From assembly GCA_965215215.1 (NCBI GenBank), contig CBDCDD010000003.1:1-18724 (forward strand): a stretch of 18,724 bases of DNA. The letters are read 5' to 3'. A program made the translations under genes and the position numbers. Shown one piece after another: positions 8,396-15,448 of the stretch. This DNA comes from CALDTK01 sp965215215. Lineage in GTDB: Bacteria > Bacteroidota > Bacteroidia > Chitinophagales > Saprospiraceae. Below the pieces are notes generated by a model. The model was not told the origin of the DNA. It worked only from the letters and a program-made list of their open reading frames with translations, and did no database searches. The number at the start of each line of letters is the position of its first letter. Position 1 is the first letter of the stretch.

Positions 8396-8581
8396 TCATT
8401 TTAGGTCAATTTTGTTTCCCGTAGCACACACTTGGTTCTCAAAAGATTCAACAAAAAATTGATCTGCTCCACCGCTTCCGTGTTCCAGGTTTGCTAAAGT
8501 ATTAGAAAGAGATGCTTGAATATCTCCAACAAGCGATTCCGAGCGATCTTCCAAACATACCGCGTCTCTGTGAGCGTGGCG
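8396..8581 (-). CDS. Small open frame overlapping the start of the disrupted gene (possible gene remnant)
   Basis: A minus-strand frame of 61 codons ends in a TGA (8398-8396) that overlaps the ATG of the zinc-finger-like gene (ATGA), a typical coupled-gene junction. The peptide includes EDRSESLVGDIQASLSNTLA and NQVCATGNKIDLK, which is not obviously low-complexity. The same frame continues upstream through one TGA (8584-8582) to an ATG at 8602 (MSIRSS, then stop). A TATAAT box on the minus strand lies at 8617-8612. So it may be an upstream partner gene broken by a nonsense mutation, or a short ORF with a rare start such as TTG. I recognise no family. The rest of the 8400-8729 gap shows only short inverted repeats, including CGGTCA/TGACCG at 8677-8695. 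Confidence 0.3.
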   Translation of the reverse strand, partial: RHAHRDAVCLEDRSESLVGDIQASLSNTLANLEHGSGGADQFFVESFENQVCATGNKIDLK

Positions 8582-8729
8582 TCAGGAAGAACGGATCGAC
8601 ATTAGTTCTGTATTATACCTAAATGAGACCTGTGTGATACACTGCCGTACCCTCACGTATTTTCTGGGCATCTCGTCGGTCACTTCGACTGACCGTCAAA
8701 CTTGCTCCTATATTACTGGTCTAATGGCG

Positions 8730-9251
8730 TCAGTTTGACGCAATTTCACTTAAGTACAATATAAAATCTTCGATCATCTTCTTGGATTCCAAATGAATAT
8801 CGTTTAACTGGCCCTTTGTCACTTCGCTATTCAATATCCCGTGTAGCTCTTGGATTCCTTTATCTGAACCAAATTCTAAATACGAGTAGTCTATCGCGCA
8901 AGCGTACTGAGTGCAAGCCTTATACCCCTCGGATTCCGTTCCTCGAAAAAATGCTATTGCGCAGTGCGGTATAATGTTAGACAACTGCTCGTACAGCTTA
9001 ATAGCGGCTATGTGGTCCTTTGTTTCTAAATTTCTCTTCCGTAAACTAGCTACAAAAGACACTCTAAGAGCCTGCCGTTCTGCTGGGGGTTTGTCGAGGA
9101 ATTCAAATATTTCAACAAGGGTTTTGAATGAATCAATTTTATTTCGCATGCTTGCGGCTATTACCTCAGGGTACTCTTGTTCCTTCATCCTTCTATCCAA
9201 CAGGCCTATGGCTCTAGATAAGTATCCGATATGCGAGCAATTATCATTCAT
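8730..9251 (-). CDS. Predicted immunity protein for the ADP-ribosyltransferase toxin
   Basis: The 173-residue protein is AT-rich in composition, predicted mainly helical, with no signal peptide or membrane segment, so it should act in the cytoplasm. I do not recognise its family. The functional call rests on context: its ATG (9251-9249) begins one base after the TAA stop of the ADP-ribosyltransferase toxin gene, on the same strand. That is the usual position and order of an immunity gene behind a polymorphic toxin. It shares the low-GC composition of the toxin domain, suggesting that the two travelled together. It probably binds the toxin and blocks its NAD or target site. Alternatively it could be an unrelated small cargo protein. 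Confidence 0.65.
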   Translation of the reverse strand: MNDNCSHIGYLSRAIGLLDRRMKEQEYPEVIAASMRNKIDSFKTLVEIFEFLDKPPAERQALRVSFVASLRKRNLETKDHIAAIKLYEQLSNIIPHCAIAFFRGTESEGYKACTQYACAIDYSYLEFGSDKGIQELHGILNSEVTKGQLNDIHLESKKMIEDFILYLSEIASN

Positions 9252-9252
9252 A

Positions 9253-11106
9253 TTACTTGATTTCCGACAAAATTACTTTGGTTATTACAGAAGGGTTGAA
9301 GTCACTGTCGTAGACTACAAAATCTTCAATTACTTCGCTCACTTTAAACCTACTCCTTGAGCTAAACAAAACTTCGGCTTCCCCAGGAAGACAGCTTATT
9401 TGGCAAATTGATTTTCCTCCAGGCGGTAAAATCTCGAGGATAACGTCGTCAGAAAAATTACGAGCTTGTTCTAGGCTCATCGACGTCGACTTAAAGTCGT
9501 TAAATTTGATTTCTTCACCTTTCCTCCAAGCTTTTACAATTTTGGCTTCCATTCCGCTAGCTCCTCTATACAGACTACTTCCAGAATGCGTCGGTAGCTT
9601 ATTCAAAGCTGTGTTAAGGCTCGAGGTAAATCCGCGTTGACTCGAAGTTAGTACCCCGGATCTTAGCGCGGCATTTAAAGTTGTGTACGCTTCCGTGGTG
9701 TAGTGGTAGATAGCTGTAAGCTCATCGATAGCGATGGAAGGGAAGCGAGTAGGTAGATTCGCGCTAATTACTTTTCTCCGCGATCCTACGACTAGGGGGT
9801 CGCTGATGAACTCCAATACATTAACATCCAGCCTCTTGGCACCTGGATATAGCGCTTCCCAGGCGATTAATACATCTTCTAGCTTTTCCGCTTCAAGTGA
9901 GCTAATGTATTTGTTGAACTCCGCTCCACCACCAACTAGGTCGTCCGCGAACTTCGCGCGGTTGGCTGCGCTCACCGTCTCCACGGCCCCTTTCAGTCCC
10001 GGTGTCCTCTCGAGGAACCCCGCAAGCTCGTCGGCCTTGCCCGCCGCACGACCGCGCGTCAACTGCTCGGCGACCTCGTCCGAGATCCCCAACTTCTTGA
10101 GTCGCGCCAGCGCGTCCAACCCGCCCCCGGCGAGCTTCCGGCCAATCGCCTCGCCGACCTCGTCGACTTTGCCGCGTGAGAACTTCGCGACCGCCACCGT
10201 GGCCTCGCCCGCCCGCGTGGCCTTCGCGATTTTGCCGGCTTGACCGGCAACTGGTACGAATGTGGCTGCGACCTGGATGCCAATCTTGCCGTGCTCGTAG
10301 CGGGCGACGTTGTCGGTGGCCGCGACCGCCTCGAAGTACGTCGCCAGCTGCGCGGCGACCTTATCGTAGGCCGCGACGATCGTACCCCACTCGGTCGCGT
10401 AGGCGGCGAACTCGTTGACTTCTTTGACGAGCTGTTGGGCCCCATCGCAGTCTAGGTCTTTGTACGCCGCGTACTGGGTGTCGGTGAAGTATTCGCTCGC
10501 CCACGTCCAGTACCCGACGCCCCCCTCGGCGAGCGCGGTGTCTTTTGCCTTGACTTGCTCGGCGGCTTTACGTCGGTCGATGACTTCTTCGAGCTGCGCG
10601 TCGGTGAGCTTCAGGTTGTTGCACAGTAGGTAGGTCTTGAGGTACGCCCTCACCGTTCGCTCGACACCCGCGCTGAGGTCGTACATCATCTTCGGCAGGA
10701 GGACGAGCCCCTTGACCTCGCCGTAGAGCCCGTCGACCATCCCGGCCACGAACGGCAGGTCGGCCGTCGAGTACCTCGCGACCGCGTTGATCGGCGCCTC
10801 CTCCCACAGGCAGGCCGGCACGATCGCCTTGTCCTTGTAGCTGCTCCAGCCTTTCTCTCGACACCGCGGTGCGGCGGTGGCGACGTAGTCGGCGAGCGCG
10901 TACATATCGCGTAGGAAGGCTTCGACCTCGGGGTTGCCGGTTAGCAGGGCCTCGGCACCGGCCAGCAACGCTTCCTCGTCCAGGACGAGCTCCCCCTCCC
11001 CGTAGGCGCGTCGTGAACGCGAGCCACAGGACGAGCGCGTTGTCCCGCTCGCCGACGACGCCCGTGGCCGCGATCTGCGCGGCCGTGCGGCCGAGCAGGT
11101 CATCAC
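9253..11106 (-). CDS. Polymorphic-toxin tail with C-terminal ADP-ribosyltransferase domain
   Basis: The open frame is 617 codons, but the first ~34 residues (low-complexity, Arg/Ser-rich) are a shadow of the primase gene; toxin-like sequence starts near AYGEGELVLDEE (about 11007). Residues ~36-420 are GC-rich, helical and Ala-rich (FVAGMVDGLYGEVKGL, FVPVAGQAGKIAKATRAGEA), like the region before toxin tips in large polymorphic toxins. The C-terminal ~160 residues carry the R-S-E signature of arginine-type ADP-ribosyltransferases: LYRG (R514), FKSTS (S540-T541-S542) and the biglutamate E576-A-E578. Composition falls to AT-rich at about 9.95 kb, marking the toxin boundary. It would use NAD+ to modify a target protein. 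The delivery domains expected at the N-terminus are missing, so it is an orphan tail. An internal GTG/ATG at 11106-11101 could start it, but no signal supports that. Confidence 0.75.
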   Translation of the reverse strand: MMTCSAARPRRSRPRASSASGTTRSSCGSRSRRAYGEGELVLDEEALLAGAEALLTGNPEVEAFLRDMYALADYVATAAPRCREKGWSSYKDKAIVPACLWEEAPINAVARYSTADLPFVAGMVDGLYGEVKGLVLLPKMMYDLSAGVERTVRAYLKTYLLCNNLKLTDAQLEEVIDRRKAAEQVKAKDTALAEGGVGYWTWASEYFTDTQYAAYKDLDCDGAQQLVKEVNEFAAYATEWGTIVAAYDKVAAQLATYFEAVAATDNVARYEHGKIGIQVAATFVPVAGQAGKIAKATRAGEATVAVAKFSRGKVDEVGEAIGRKLAGGGLDALARLKKLGISDEVAEQLTRGRAAGKADELAGFLERTPGLKGAVETVSAANRAKFADDLVGGGAEFNKYISSLEAEKLEDVLIAWEALYPGAKRLDVNVLEFISDPLVVGSRRKVISANLPTRFPSIAIDELTAIYHYTTEAYTTLNAALRSGVLTSSQRGFTSSLNTALNKLPTHSGSSLYRGASGMEAKIVKAWRKGEEIKFNDFKSTSMSLEQARNFSDDVILEILPPGGKSICQISCLPGEAEVLFSSRSRFKVSEVIEDFVVYDSDFNPSVITKVILSEIK

Positions 11107-12616
11107 CGGCGAGGAACGCCCGCGCCCGCCGACGCCGCTCCGGGGTCAGGCGCCACTCCTCGGCCCCCGACCTCGCCGCCGCCCGCTCGGCCGCGAGGCG
11201 CTCCGCCCGGTAAGCTTCGAGCCGCTCGGTCAGAGCCAATAGATCGCGTAGCAGCTGCGTACCCGACACCTCGAGCCTGCCGGCCACCTTCGCCGCCACG
11301 CGCTCTACCGCCTCGTCGCGGTACAGGTCCACGGCCGTGCGCACGCGGTGTAGCGGGTCGCGCGAGCCCTCCCGCTCGATCTTGAGGGTGACCTTCATCC
11401 GGTCTGCCGGCCTCGGCGCCACACCACCCAGCGCCGTGAAGCGCACCCCGTGCGCCCGCCACACCAGCGCCTCCGGGTCGTCCGCATCCAGCTCGACCGC
11501 CCCCGCATCGGCGACGCCCGACTCCGTCACTTCGCCACCGCTGGCCACCCCCTCGGGCGCCTCGGTAGCCACCGACTCAGGGGAAGGCTTCACGAGCGCC
11601 GGTACGACCGGTTCAGGGGAGGCGACTTCAGGGGAAGCCATTTCAGGGGAAGGGAAAAAGGCCTCCCGCTCCTCGATGAGGTGAGCCAGGATCTCCGGAC
11701 CCTCAGCCAGCGCCAGCCCGTTGGCGTCCTCGCCGGTGGGCGTGTCCACGGCGCTCACGCACACCCCCGAGGCGAGGCGCGCCTGCAGCACGCCCGCCCA
11801 CTTCGCCCTGGCCGCCCGCCCGGCCTCGTCGCCGTCCATGAACAGCACTACCTCCCGCAAGTGCTCCAGTCCTTCGAGTGCGGCCAGGTGCTCGCCCGTC
11901 AGCCCGCCCGTGCCGTACAGCGCGAGCACCGGCCACTCGGTGTGCAGGCCCACCGTGGCCGCGTCGATGACGCTCTCGCAGAGCACGATGCGCTCCGTGC
12001 CTGCTGCCGGGTAGCCCGGGTACAGCCCCCGCCGCCCCTTCGTGTAGTAGTGACGCCCGCGGTTGCGCGCCGTGGCTAGGCGCCCGTACAGGCTCACCAC
12101 GCGCCCCTCGCGGTCCCGCAGCGCGAACACGATGCACTCGCGCAAGCTCCGCACCGCGTGGCGACTCGGATTGTAGCCCACGCCCCGCACGTCGCCGAGG
12201 CCCCGCGCCGCCACGTACGCGCGGGCCTTCGGCGAGCGCGCGAGCGACACGACGAACGACGCGTACGACGCGGCGAGGTCTTCGGTCTCTGCGTCGCCCG
12301 CTTTCGCCGGCGCGCTCGCCTTCGCGATGCCCGCCCCCGCGAGCATCACCTCACCCGCGAGCCCCTTGCACCTGAGGATCGCCTCGTGCTTCGTCAGCCC
12401 CTCGGTGTACATCACGAAGTCGATCACGTCGATGCGCCGACCGTGCCGCTCGCATCCCGTTGCATGGCAGTACGCCGTCTCACCCGTGACCTGCATCGAG
12501 GGCGTGCGGTCGTCGTGGAAGGGGCACCGGAGCATCCCGTTGCGGTCGGGCGCGAGGCCGTAGCGACTCATCACCGAGGCGAGCGGGAGGCGGGATTTGA
12601 GCTTCGAGAGGTCCAT
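10568..12616 (-). pseudogene. CHC2 zinc-finger/Toprim primase-helicase, truncated and joined out of frame to the toxin gene (copy 1)
   Basis: The start is the ATG at 12616. A CHC2 primase zinc finger is visible: CPFH (C31, H34), then YCHATGC (C50, C55). A Toprim-type catalytic core follows with LCESVIDA (E214) and FMDGDEAG (D261, D263). A Pro/Glu-rich linker with repeated SPE units comes next (about 322-350), encoded by repeats near 11570-11655. The authentic sequence ends at LAFTTRLR (about residue 538, base 11001). At that point the helicase half, seen in the paralogue at 17456-18724, is missing. The frame then reads through toxin DNA as low-complexity residues to 10568. Proteins of this type prime and unwind replicating mobile elements. 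With the ATPase half lost it is probably inactive in unwinding, though the primase part might still be made. The gene diverges from the XRE regulator. Confidence 0.8.
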
Positions 12617-12670
12617 CGCGGCAGGCGGTTGTTAAAGTCGCCCGGATCGCAGTTTGCCAAGCGGGCTTGA

Positions 12671-12678
12671 CAAACGTA
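12671..12678 (-). promoter_or_regulatory. Possible Bacteroidota-type -7 box for primase copy 1
   Basis: On the minus strand TACGTTTG matches the TAnnTTTG consensus of Bacteroidota primary-sigma promoters, 55 bp before the primase ATG. A clear -33 TTTG at the expected distance is not seen. The 168-bp divergent gap (12617-12784) also holds a short ACAGAT tandem repeat near 12695, a possible XRE operator. Confidence 0.3.
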
Positions 12679-12784
12679 CAAATTTCTGCCATACAGATAC
12701 AGATAGCCAACCCTACCCACCTTAACCAAGTCTCATTGACTATTTTACCGATAAGCACGCCAGAACGCCGCGCTTCCGCCAACC

Positions 12785-13126
12785 ATGACCACCGTCAACG
12801 ACCGCATCGCAGCCCTCCGCCGCCAGCACCGCATCTCGCAGGCCGAACTCGCCCGCCGACTCGGGGTCTCCCGCACGATCGTCGGCAACTACGAGCGCGG
12901 CGAGACCACCCCCTCCGTCGAGACCGTCGCCAAGCTCGCCCGCGTCTTCGACGTCTCCACCGACTACCTCCTCGGACAGGGCGAGACCGCCCGCTACGAC
13001 AAGGCCGCCCTGCGCAGACTCGAGGCCATCGACGAACTCGACGACGACACCCGCACGCACCTCTTCTTCCTCATCGACAACGTCGTCCAGAACTACAGAG
13101 CTAAACGAGCCTACGAACCAGCGTGA
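12785..13126 (+). CDS. XRE/Cro-CI family helix-turn-helix regulator
   Basis: The 113-residue protein has a single HTH_3 domain at about residues 6-60: IAALRRQHRISQAELARRLG, then VSRTIVGNYERGETTPSVET, closing with FDVSTDYLLGQ. This is the canonical five-helix repressor fold. The C-terminal 50 residues are charged and probably helical, suited to dimerisation. It diverges from primase copy 1 across 168 bp. That is the usual place for a repressor controlling the replication and transfer genes of an integrative element. It probably binds operators in that gap. GC content matches the primase rather than the AT-rich toxin modules, so it is probably part of the original element. The start is the first ATG and lacks a Shine-Dalgarno sequence. 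Confidence 0.9.
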   Translation: MTTVNDRIAALRRQHRISQAELARRLGVSRTIVGNYERGETTPSVETVAKLARVFDVSTDYLLGQGETARYDKAALRRLEAIDELDDDTRTHLFFLIDNVVQNYRAKRAYEPA

Positions 13127-13188
13127 GCATTCGACTGCGTCTCGGAGTCTCAGGGGGCCTTGCATACTCTATCTCCCCGGGGCCAACC

Positions 13189-13470
13189 TCACAGGGCAAC
13201 TCGCCTGAAGATCAATCCGGCTAGCCACTTACAAGCGTGGCCAAGCATAAACAAAGCAGCGCCATACAACAATATCGCCAGTGCGATTCCAGCGATATCC
13301 ACCACGCTGTCGTATAGATGAACGAAGATATATACTAAAATATCCTTAAGCCACGTGTCCTTTGTCCATCCTCCAAAAGCGAAAATTACAAAGTACCTCA
13401 CTGGCAGCACGGATGCTACACTGACAAGCAACCAGATAGCTGCAGTACCTATTCTGTTTTTATTCGACAC
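13189..13470 (-). CDS. Small membrane protein, possible immunity protein for the lipase-like effector
   Basis: The 93-residue protein is strongly hydrophobic, with segments at about 8-31 and 43-80 that would form two to three membrane helices, and a basic C-terminus. I recognise no family. Its ATG (13470) overlaps the end of the lipase-like lipoprotein gene by 11 bp, so the two are translated as a pair. Its AT-rich composition matches the C-terminal lipase region. Inner-membrane proteins are common immunity partners for lipase or pore-forming effectors, which is the basis for the suggestion. A simple membrane anchor or accessory role is equally possible. Confidence 0.6.
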   Translation of the reverse strand: MSNKNRIGTAAIWLLVSVASVLPVRYFVIFAFGGWTKDTWLKDILVYIFVHLYDSVVDIAGIALAILLYGAALFMLGHACKWLAGLIFRRVAL

Positions 13471-14425
13471 CTAAAGAGATTAATTCGCGTGCCAGTTCTC
13501 TAATCTTACCGTCTGCGACCTCTTGCTCGTCGATTCCGGGCGTCGACGGGTCATCCGGCCTTGCCAAGTCGAAGTGGGGTCCGCTTTCGTCAAGGTTCTG
13601 CAGAGCGCCTCTTACGATCTCGTTCGACTCTGACCAAGAGGCGGGATTGCTCAGCTCATCGCCGGGGATGTCGTGACGGACGATCCGCCTGATGCGGCCC
13701 GATGTAACTAGAGACTCGAGCTCTGCGATTAAGGGTGAGTTGTTAGAGATAGGCGCCGCTACGAGGACGAGGTGATCTATTTTACACCCTTCCCGTGCTA
13801 GTAAAAGCGCTAACTGGGCCTGATATACGCTACCGAAGCTATACCCAACTAAGTTTAACTGACCTTGCTCTGTCGGCGGTGTCTCGCTTCGAATTACGCC
13901 TAGCCCTCTACGCATATTAGGTGCCGCTGCGGCTTGCCACTCCGGATCAGCCAACGTTGCTCGCCCTGGAAACTTATTCATCGCAATGGTGAATGCAATG
14001 TCGTCGAATGGGGGAAGACCTAAGTCTTGGGTCACCCGCCAAGACAAGTGAGCCTCTTCGATCCTCTCGAACCGCTGAATCCCCTCCTCCGTGAGTATCT
14101 CCCTCCACCGCCGCGCGTAATCCCAGCCGATGGCGTCCCCACCGGCTCCCGCAACCCAGTAAGTCCCGGGTCGATGGTAATAGTCCTTCGTCCGCGACTC
14201 CCCCTCCCCATCTTCACCGTCTACTCTCGGTCTTCGCCAACCGTAGGGCACCCTAGTACACCTACAGACGATCACGACGACGACCACGTGACCCCGGGGC
14301 GCGATCGTGTCGACGATGACGGCCGTCGGTTTTTCCGGCGCCTGCCTCGCGCGACGCATCCCCCCACAACTCGCCAGCAGCAAGCCGAGCAGCCCGACGA
14401 TCAGCAAGTAGTAGCGACGCAGCAC
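13460..14425 (-). CDS. Lipoprotein with lipase-like alpha/beta-hydrolase domain (possible effector)
   Basis: The 321-residue protein begins at a GTG (an in-frame stop lies just upstream). Its signal peptide YYLLIVGLLGLLLASCGG has a lipobox with Cys20 as the lipidated residue. A basic, GC-rich linker follows to about residue 82. The globular part starts near YHRPGTYWVAGAGGDAIGWD. It contains the nucleophile elbow LVGYSFGSV (Ser196), a candidate acid D256 in HDIPGDELSN, and a candidate His284 in GPHFDLA. This Ser-Asp-His order and spacing suit a lipase or esterase. I infer a phospholipase-like effector domain attached to a lipoprotein leader, paired with the overlapping membrane protein. It could instead be a periplasmic or outer-membrane esterase with a housekeeping role. 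The composition drops in GC after about 14.05 kb, as in polymorphic toxin tails. Confidence 0.68.
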   Translation of the reverse strand: MLRRYYLLIVGLLGLLLASCGGMRRARQAPEKPTAVIVDTIAPRGHVVVVVIVCRCTRVPYGWRRPRVDGEDGEGESRTKDYYHRPGTYWVAGAGGDAIGWDYARRWREILTEEGIQRFERIEEAHLSWRVTQDLGLPPFDDIAFTIAMNKFPGRATLADPEWQAAAAPNMRRGLGVIRSETPPTEQGQLNLVGYSFGSVYQAQLALLLAREGCKIDHLVLVAAPISNNSPLIAELESLVTSGRIRRIVRHDIPGDELSNPASWSESNEIVRGALQNLDESGPHFDLARPDDPSTPGIDEQEVADGKIRELARELISLGVE

Positions 14426-14469
14426 GAGTGCGCAAGCTACCGGACCTCATCAGCTTTTTTCCTTCCCCT

Positions 14470-14531
14470 GACCGCCGGAGGCCGCTATCGCTGGCCATCA
14501 CGTACAGCCAGCACGACGGCCTCCGGCGGTC
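14470..14531. repeat. 15-bp perfect inverted repeat with nested 6-bp stem
   Basis: GACCGCCGGAGGCCG (14470-14484) is the exact reverse complement of 14517-14531. Inside the loop, GCTGGC (14490-14495) pairs with GCCAGC (14507-14512). It sits about 45 bp upstream of the lipoprotein start. No T-run follows it on either strand, so it is not a standard terminator. Confidence 0.85.
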
Positions 14532-14611
14532 CGGTAGAAGATAAAAAGTACACGCACGCGCACGGTCGCGCGCGTGGTTGGCGCGCCTGTTTGGCGCCCA
14601 TCAGTTCGATC

Positions 14612-14678
14612 CCCGGACGGCGCTCGGTGATCGAGGCCGAGCGCGAGCGACCGCCTCGATCACCGAGTGACGTCCGGG
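14612..14678. repeat. 26-bp near-perfect inverted repeat
   Basis: The arms 14612-14637 and 14653-14678 pair with a perfect 15-bp inner block (CTCGGTGATCGAGGC) and an 8-9-bp outer block, with two imperfect positions between. The loop is 15 bp. The stem would be very stable in single-stranded DNA or RNA. Confidence 0.85.
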
Positions 14679-14679
14679 C

Positions 14680-15300
14680 CTGAGCGGGGTTTGGGGCAGC
14701 TTTTGGGCGCCCCAACTTCAACGGCGCGCGAGCGCTCCGGATCCTCCGCGTCACTAGCGGGCTGATAAAGCGGCCAGAGGAGCACGGGCTGGCCAGGCCC
14801 GCCGTGGAGCTTGCGCAACGGTGGACCTGGCCAGCCTGAGCGACGGCGGTCCGCTGCGGGAGCCACCGAGGGCGCCCGCCGACGGCCGCGAGCGAGGCCG
14901 CGATCGGGCGAGGGGGAGCGTAGCGGACCGGAGCCAGCGGCCGATGACGAGCGGCAGGCGGGGGCCGGGCTTGCCCCAAGCGCAGGGCGGCCCCCCGTGG
15001 CGAGCTTAGCGCAGCGGTGCCGCCGCGGAGGCCGCCCGGAGCGCAGCCGAGGGGGCCGCGCAGCCCGCACACTGGGGCAGCGTAGCAACCGCGGGGCGGT
15101 CGGCCGGCGGGGAGGGCTATTTGGCGTAAGCCGCCCGCCCCGTGGTCCGCCGCCCCCAGCGGGGGCGAGAGCTGCCGTGAGGAGCCCGAGCGGCAAGCCC
15201 AGAGGCGTGACAGGCACGCCCTGGCGTAGCCGGGCTGCCTGGCGCGGGCCTTGGCGCCGTGAGCCGCGACGAACTCCGCTTAACTGCGCATCGCACGGAC
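14680..15300. other. GC-rich, repeat-laden region without a credible gene
   Basis: The 1,023-bp gap between the lipoprotein start and the integrase stop contains no convincing coding sequence; open frames are long only because of the very high GC and are Arg/Pro/Gly-rich. It is packed with inverted repeats: the two hairpins above, 14787-14797/14826-14836, CGGTCCGCT/AGCGGACCG (14847-14855/14922-14930), GCTTG/CAAGC (14969-14981), GCCCCC/GGGGGC (15152-15166) and GGCGTG/CACGCC (15204-15220). The heptamer GCGYAGC occurs six times between 14918 and 15230. A structured non-coding RNA, a recombination or attachment region, or an origin are all possible. The last part (15300-15448) is less GC-rich, with T-runs and no clear feature. 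Confidence 0.6.
14787..14836. repeat. 11-bp inverted repeat whose arms are themselves palindromic
   Basis: GGCTGGCCAGG (14787-14797) pairs with CCTGGCCAGCC (14826-14836). Each arm contains the self-complementary TGGCCA, so the arms could also act as two separate protein-binding sites. Confidence 0.75.
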
Positions 15301-15448
15301 GACCTTTAGGAGGGAGTGCGACGCCAGGACAACGCCGCGCGCTAGCGCTCCTCTTGTTTACGTCGCGACAGCGTACAGACTCGACTTTTTGCCGCGGACC
15401 TTTTCGCTCCCTGTAGACCCTTTCATGCCGCTAGTAGGCTACCACTAC

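Larger units (their letters stand above)
6618..8399 (-). pseudogene. Uncharacterised zinc-finger-like protein gene, split by an IS5-family insertion
   Basis: The two halves lie on either side of the IS. The N-terminal 24 codons (8399-8328) start at an ATG and read MTKINAGKCKICE...VNYLES. The remaining 255 codons including the stop (7382-6618) continue in the same frame with LKESFTYKGYCSYHDGALF. Removing 7383-8327 restores one frame of about 278 residues. The CxxC (C9, C12) and the CSYHD after the insertion would form a CxxC...CxxH zinc-binding unit, split exactly by the IS. The rest is mixed helical/strand with no motif I recognise. A minus-strand frame continues from the 3' part into the IS to about 7541, but its N-terminus is IS sequence. 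Base composition is AT-richer than hsdR, suggesting separate acquisition. Function unknown; the location beside darTG hints at defence. Confidence 0.75.

Noticed and set aside
8582..8584. TGA as a selenocysteine or recoded codon
   Set aside because: No SECIS-like structure or selenium genes are visible and the product is unknown; a nonsense mutation or non-coding sequence is simpler.
10568..11000. C-terminal extension of primase copy 1 after residue ~538
   Set aside because: This segment is the toxin gene read out of frame; the toxin frame shows motifs and conserved-looking sequence, the primase frame only low-complexity residues.
14470..14531. Intrinsic transcription terminator
   Set aside because: The stem is strong, but the base run after it is not T-rich on either strand.
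14680..15300. HEARO/omega-RNA type guide RNA
   Set aside because: GC-rich structure recalls such RNAs, but no IscB/TnpB-like nuclease gene or matching element ends are present in the window.
14811..15416. Long plus-strand open frame (201 codons) in the structured region
   Set aside because: The translation is Arg/Pro/Gly-rich low complexity, overlaps equally long frames on the other strand, and follows from the very high GC; no domain is visible.
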